DNA from: Bacteroidota bacterium
Lineage (GTDB): Bacteria > Bacteroidota > Bacteroidia > Flavobacteriales_F > PHOS-HE28
Assembly (NCBI GenBank): GCA_023412755.1
Contig: JAEZCB010000065.1
Coordinates: forward strand, 1 to 9,782
Reading direction: 5' to 3'
DNA: 9,782 bases
How positions within the stretch are numbered: position 1 is the first letter of the stretch; the number at the start of each line of letters is the position of its first letter. The notes beneath the pieces are model-generated. The model had not been told where the DNA came from and made no database searches. It saw only the letters and a program-made list of their open reading frames with translations. The position numbers and the translations under genes are program-made. Positions 6,701 through 9,782 of the stretch are shown in pieces.

Positions 6701-9700
6701 CCCGGCATTGGCCTGTGTATTCTGGATCACCGTTACCTGTGCCGTGGCATTGCTGCATGGCGCCGTGCCATTCACAGTATAAGTGTATACGCCTGTAACA
6801 TCCTGCCCTGGTATGAATATTCCAGTATGTGTGCTGTCAGGACCGGTCCATGAACCAGTGAGTACAGGTGAGCAGTTCAGGATGTTCGAGAGCATGAAGG
6901 GCGAAGCATTATCGCAGATGGTGGTCAGTCCATTGCACCCCGCACTGGGTGCCTGGTTCACGGTCACCGTTACCTGGGCACTATGAGGTAAGCAGGGCGA
7001 AAGACCAGTTACCGTATAGGTATAGGTGCCTGATGGATGGATGGCCGGGTCGAAGATGCCATTCATCCCTGCGCCGCCACTCCATGTTCCACCCGGCTGT
7101 GCATCCGGGCCCAATAGTGGGAATAAGTTCTGGGCCCCGCTGGTGCTGCATAGGGCAAGATTCGCGTTCACACCTGCGAATGGGGCCGGATTCACAATGA
7201 TCTCCAACGTTGAGGTGGCCGGTGGACAACCACCAGTGCCCGGTACGGTGTACACATAAGTTCCTGGTGTGCTGGGTGTATCTCCACCAGGGAAGAAAAG
7301 GCCCAAGTGTTCTGCGGTGGAAGGCAACGGCCCATGCCATGAGCCCAACAACTGTGGCGAACCATTCAACTGCAGCACCATGGAGAATGGTGCGTTGTTA
7401 CTGCAAAAGGCACGGATCGCGCTCTCTCCTGCATTAGGAGCTGGCGTAATGTTCACCGTAACAAGCGTGGTGTCATTTTCACATGAGGGCCCTCCCTGCA
7501 CCACGTAAGTGTATGGGCCTGCGGGCATGGTCTGCGGATCGAACCAGCCATTGAAAGGTGCCATGCTCGTGTTGAACCAGTTACCCGTAGGGTCCGGGCT
7601 GCCGGGCAACACAGTGAAGAGATCCACCGGACTGCCGTTGGAGCAAAAACTTACCGAAACATCATTTCCGGCATTGGGCGCGGTATGCTCGAATATCGTC
7701 ACGATCGCCTCATCCGATGGACAGGGAGGATCGCCGGCTACCGTATAGATGTATTCACCAGGGGTGCTGGAACCGGGTTGGTATTGTAGTCCCGCCGGGT
7801 TCGTCCCATTGTCTGGCAATGTCCAGGTTCCATTCAACTGGGCATCATTCAACAACGAAAGCATAAGGAACGGCGGGTCATCGCTACAGACATCCGCGGA
7901 GGTGTTTTCACCGGCATTCGCTGGATCCACAACAGTGATGGATACGGAAGCGGTGGCCGCATTGCATGGCGCCTGTCCGGCCACTGTGTATACATACACC
8001 CCGGGTTGATCCACGCAGGGCTGGAAAATGGATGTATGTGGGTCGCCATTGAAGGACCAGGTGCCGGCCTGGGGAGATCCGGTGAGCAACGCCGTCATGT
8101 TGAATGCATCACCGCTGCAGCAAACAGTGGTGGGGCCGCCTGTACCCGCATTCGGTGCGTCTACTTCCGTAACGATCACCGAAGCCTGGGCATTCGCACA
8201 CGGACCACTTCCAGGCACCGTATAAATGAAAGTTCCCGGGGCATGTAGAACAGGGTTGTAATTGGAGGAGACCGTGGATCCATTCCGGGTCCAGGTGCCG
8301 CCGGTGGCGGGGGCACATCCAAGATAGTTGAAGAGATTCACCGTGGCGCCATTACCGCATAGCACCGCTTCTCCATTGCATCCCGCATTCGGTGCGGCGG
8401 TCACATTCACCGTTACATTGGCCATTGACGAAGGGCAGCCTGCCGTACCAATGAGCTGATATTGGAAGGTGTATGTACCCGCTTGCACGAAACTCGCGTT
8501 GAAGTACTGCCCGGTCTGCGCACCGGTATTGTCCAGATCCACCCAGGTGCCGCCCTGCTGGGGGGTGCCATTCAAGCCGTTGAAAAGATCCACCTGTGTG
8601 TTGGTGCGGCATACGTTCAATACGCCGTTGGAGCCCGCGTTAAGCGTACCCACTATGGTCACCTGCACCTGTGCTTCGGCGCTTGTGCACTGGCCTATGC
8701 CAGGTACCGTATAGGTGAATGAGTATGTGCCGGCAGAGAGGCCAGCAGGCGAGAATATATTCCCGCTCAACTGGTTCGTACCATCATCATCATTCCATGA
8801 ACCATTCTGATCCGGGTTTCCGCCGAGACCGGTGAACAGATCCACCTCCGGTGTATCCGCGCATATGGTCATGTTTCCGCTGGTTCCGGCGTCCGGTGCG
8901 TTATTCACCACGGCGGTCACCTGCGCGGTGGCATTGGTGCAGGGCTGTGTGCCCGCCACTGTGTAGGTATATGTGCCAGGGGCACTGGTGCCCGGCGTGA
9001 AAATGCTCCCACTCAAGGGCCCGGGGCCGGTCCATGCTCCACCCGGGAACGGCGTGCCGCCCAAAATGGTCGTCAGGTCAACAGGCCCGTCGGTCGAACA
9101 GCGCGTGAAACTGCCATTTGTTCCGGCCGAAGGTTGCTGTACCTGGTTCACCACCACCACCGCAGAAGCGTTGAGGCAGGGTGTTTGTCCTTGCACCGTG
9201 TAGGTGTAGCCACCTGGCACTGAGGTGCCGGGAGTGAATGTGTTGCCATGCGTAGCACCGCTGGGTCCGGTCCATGTTCCATTGGCATCAGGAGAGCCAC
9301 CCAGCGTTCCGAGAAGTGCGAATGGAGCATCGCTGCTGCATACGGTCAAGGTGGAGTTGCTTCCTGCATTGGGGGCCTGGTTCACATTCACCGTGACATA
9401 GGCAGTGTCATTGGAGCAGGGGGCGTTCCCCGTGACCACATATCCATATACACCGGCAGGTGTAGTTCCAGGAGTGAATGTGCCGCCAACAGGTTGCAGC
9501 GCGCCATTGAACCAGCTTCCTCCTCCATTGGGATCCCCACCCAGCACATCGATCATTGGGAATGGCCCATTCGTACTGCAGACCGTGATACTACCATCGG
9601 TGCCTGCCCGCGGAGCCATTACCCGCACCACCTGCACAGTGGCGGAAGCATTTGGACAAGGAAAGGTGCCTGCCACGGTGTAGGTGTAGGTGCCGCCGAC

Positions 9701-9782
9701 CTGAGTGGCCGGTTGATAGGTGCCGTTATGGGAACCGCCGCCTGGGGAGGTCCATGTACCGCCCGTTGCCGGGGTGCCACCG
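3467..9782 (-). CDS. Giant repetitive surface protein with gliding-motility (type B) T9SS C-terminal domain, 5' truncated by window edge
   Basis: At least 2105 codons are visible and the frame stays open to the right edge, so signal peptide and N-terminus are missing. A GTG at 9674-9676 is inside a repeat and is not a start. From the N-terminal side the protein has one partial and 23 complete Ig-like repeats of 78-85 residues (3989-9782), an unlike 80-residue domain with three cysteines (3749-3988), and a 93-residue C-terminal domain (3470-3748). That last domain has FIPESFSPNDDGINDVFQIP, VIFNRWGSKVY, the FWDG motif and GTYYYVIELG, diagnostic of the gliding-motility-associated C-terminal domain family (CHU_C/TIGR04131 type). 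Such proteins are exported by T9SS to the cell surface; SprB is the model. Composition is rich in Gly, Thr, Pro, Asn and Ser with few Lys, typical of extracellular adhesins. No catalytic domain is visible. The overlapping downstream PorP/SprF gene is its presumed partner. A role as adhesin, motility filament or surface coat is inferred, and the ligand is unknown. Confidence 0.95.
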   Translation of the reverse strand, partial: GGTPATGGTWTSPGGGSHNGTYQPATQVGGTYTYTVAGTFPCPNASATVQVVRVMAPRAGTDGSITVCSTNGPFPMIDVLGGDPNGGGSWFNGALQPVGGTFTPGTTPAGVYGYVVTGNAPCSNDTAYVTVNVNQAPNAGSNSTLTVCSSDAPFALLGTLGGSPDANGTWTGPSGATHGNTFTPGTSVPGGYTYTVQGQTPCLNASAVVVVNQVQQPSAGTNGSFTRCSTDGPVDLTTILGGTPFPGGAWTGPGPLSGSIFTPGTSAPGTYTYTVAGTQPCTNATAQVTAVVNNAPDAGTSGNMTICADTPEVDLFTGLGGNPDQNGSWNDDDGTNQLSGNIFSPAGLSAGTYSFTYTVPGIGQCTSAEAQVQVTIVGTLNAGSNGVLNVCRTNTQVDLFNGLNGTPQQGGTWVDLDNTGAQTGQYFNASFVQAGTYTFQYQLIGTAGCPSSMANVTVNVTAAPNAGCNGEAVLCGNGATVNLFNYLGCAPATGGTWTRNGSTVSSNYNPVLHAPGTFIYTVPGSGPCANAQASVIVTEVDAPNAGTGGPTTVCCSGDAFNMTALLTGSPQAGTWSFNGDPHTSIFQPCVDQPGVYVYTVAGQAPCNAATASVSITVVDPANAGENTSADVCSDDPPFLMLSLLNDAQLNGTWTLPDNGTNPAGLQYQPGSSTPGEYIYTVAGDPPCPSDEAIVTIFEHTAPNAGNDVSVSFCSNGSPVDLFTVLPGSPDPTGNWFNTSMAPFNGWFDPQTMPAGPYTYVVQGGPSCENDTTLVTVNITPAPNAGESAIRAFCSNNAPFSMVLQLNGSPQLLGSWHGPLPSTAEHLGLFFPGGDTPSTPGTYVYTVPGTGGCPPATSTLEIIVNPAPFAGVNANLALCSTSGAQNLFPLLGPDAQPGGTWSGGAGMNGIFDPAIHPSGTYTYTVTGLSPCLPHSAQVTVTVNQAPSAGCNGLTTICDNASPFMLSNILNCSPVLTGSWTGPDSTHTGIFIPGQDVTGVYTYTVNGTAPCSNATAQVTVIQNTQANAGQNGVVQICSDQPPFQLFTHLTGAPDVGGSWLGPSLQPFSGTFIPGSSPPGVYTYFHNSLSPCTNDSATVTVVQSIAANAGCNSAIQLCSNSGSVALIDLLGCSPQTGGFWTFGQNGPQVGGLFDPANGQSGTYVYHVLGIPPCSDTTAQVQITVVTAPFAGTDGAIAACVDATSIILGNALGGTFTTGGTWTNMQGVGTLSNGVFNATGVPPGSYQFRYVVQGLGPCANDTSFVTVQVVNALNAGDDANISACFGELVDLFGALGGTPQAGGQWQDIDNSGALVAGAFNTSLVDPGTTWRFDHILPSSALCEGDTARVTVSVLEAPNAGCNGGPISVCSSGTPIGLSSILTCSPDGGGIWHGPLGDHSGIFDPEVDPPGIYWYVLEGIGNCPGDSASVTVEVQQAPYPGEDTSVSICSSDPPIQLFPLLGPDAGSGGSWFYVTGNVPHSGVYNPAVDQPGVYRYRLTAQLPCANADAFLTIAEPVAPYAGCNASVSLCSSSDPINLFSHLGCSPQTGGTWYDPEGEPHGSLFDPGLDQGGPYLYVIEGVEPCANDSSTLFIVLTAAQDPGTSTTINVCLAQSSVDLLQALGSQATPGGNMTDINGSGALSGYLFDPSAAGIGTWNFVYGFAANGPCPAVSSTITVVVGAGANAGADSTHTICGHYESIDLFNLLGGEPDPGGTWEDLLGTGALLPGGILNAQLLPIGTTAQFAYQIDDLGCGSVVAIVTITAAPYADPGTDSLLVLCITGGPVALFNALGGTPGSGGVWTDPANATHDGTFQPGTDIPGTYTYTMPPNEHCPALGAEVFVQVDPLPDAGVDGMILVCDTVTALPLFEGLTGSPQAGGQWVAISDVGNALTNGLLNTSLLQQGTYALQYTVTSVACGSDSAILDVQVIEGVSVGAIETECQLAQRTYTVSFALIGGDPASYSITGITGSVSSGPPYIFISDPIPVSQDYEITVTDGSGCATSILTGGAPCEFQEEIFIPESFSPNDDGINDVFQIPGIEGFPENSVVIFNRWGSKVYEAAGYDNRTVFWDGTSVSALIQGKAPAGTYYYVIELGGGGGTYTGFIYLNR
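3749..3988 (-). other. Linker/last extracellular domain between repeat array and C-terminal domain
   Basis: These 80 residues of the giant protein do not fit the repeat skeleton. They begin IETECQLAQRTYTVSFALIG and contain DYEITVTDGSGCATS, followed by a third cysteine in GGAPCEFQEE. The stretch YEITVTDGSGC resembles the final strand of SprB-type or other Ig-like bacterial surface domains (Y-x-V-T-V-T-D-x-x-G-C). It probably is a separate beta-sandwich that spaces the array from the secretion domain. Three cysteines leave at least one unpaired within the domain. Domain identity is inferred from this pattern only. Confidence 0.6.
3989..9782 (-). repeat. Tandem protein-repeat array: 23 complete Ig-like repeats plus one cut by the window edge
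   Basis: Repeats, numbered in protein order, occupy these bases: R0 9617-9782 (partial), R1 9377-9616, R2 9137-9376, R3 8900-9136, R4 8648-8899, R5 8396-8647, R6 8159-8395, R7 7925-8158, R8 7682-7924, R9 7442-7681, R10 7187-7441, R11 6953-7186, R12 6716-6952, R13 6476-6715, R14 6233-6475, R15 5981-6232, R16 5729-5980, R17 5489-5728, R18 5246-5488, R19 5006-5245, R20 4754-5005, R21 4499-4753, R22 4259-4498, R23 3989-4258. The skeleton is APxAGxNG, then Cys near position 13, LF..LGGxP..GGxW near 24-35, FxPG, PGxYxYxVxG, PC near 65-67, and an alternating hydrophobic last strand (AxVTVxV). The two conserved Cys probably form one disulfide per domain. The pattern is not the classic SprB repeat, which has a GG-PPYxYxW-type core. 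Boundaries are good to a few residues. Confidence 0.92.

Noticed and set aside
9674..9676. GTG as the start of the giant protein
   Set aside because: The frame continues open to the right edge and encodes the preceding repeat (GGTW, then GGTYTYTVAG), with no signal peptide after the GTG. The gene is truncated by the window.
3989..9782. Classic SprB repeats or HYR/PKD domains
   Set aside because: The repeat skeleton (APxAGxNG, Cys, GGxW, FxPG, YxYxVxG, PC) lacks the typical SprB core and PKD signatures. Only a generic Ig-like fold is supported, so I leave the family unnamed.
3467..9782. CRISPR array or DNA-level tandem repeat
   Set aside because: Periodicity is about 240 bases and visible only at protein level. 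DNA copies are strongly diverged and there are no short identical repeats with spacers.

Overview
The window is most likely chromosomal DNA of a Bacteroidota bacterium, probably from the Flavobacteriales or a related lineage, with a fairly high GC content for that group (estimated by eye, not counted). The evidence is three protein families essentially confined to this phylum: a gliding-motility-type (type B) C-terminal secretion domain, a PorP/SprF outer-membrane protein, and a TPR / PD40 propeller / carboxypeptidase-regulatory-like / OmpA protein of the PorE kind. All three belong to the type IX secretion system (T9SS) world.

Layout. Bases 1-327 (+) hold the last 108 codons of a short-chain dehydrogenase/reductase (SDR) whose start lies off the left edge. 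After a 6-base gap the rest of the window is one tightly packed minus-strand gene train, read right to left. It starts with a giant repetitive surface protein (3467 to beyond 9782; its N-terminus is off the right edge). Next comes a PorP/SprF-family barrel (2538-3470), then the OmpA-type peptidoglycan-binding protein (334-2538). The junctions overlap by 4 bases (ATGA) and 1 base (TGATG), so the three are almost certainly co-transcribed and probably translationally coupled. I see no internal promoter, RNA gene, insertion sequence or CRISPR, and no intergenic stretch longer than 6 bases.

How the genes work together. By analogy with the SprB/SprF pair of gliding Bacteroidota, the giant protein is a type B T9SS cargo. 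Its C-terminal domain should direct it through the translocon and onto the partner PorP/SprF protein in the outer membrane. The OmpA-type protein would tie that barrel to peptidoglycan. The unit thus looks like a self-contained cargo, surface-anchor and cell-wall-tether cassette for a very long adhesin.

The most interesting part is the adhesin's repeat array. I count 23 complete repeats and one cut by the window edge, each about 78-85 residues, with a conserved Cys...Trp...Tyr-x-Tyr...Cys skeleton suggesting small disulfide-closed beta-sandwich domains. The array is not uniform. Five repeats carry an additional cysteine pair that appears and disappears together. One repeat carries a different additional pair. 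A second, constant-length 84-residue subtype occurs mostly in adjacent pairs. A four-repeat block recurs 11 repeats later. The repeats have diverged strongly at DNA level, so the array looks old and maintained rather than recently expanded.
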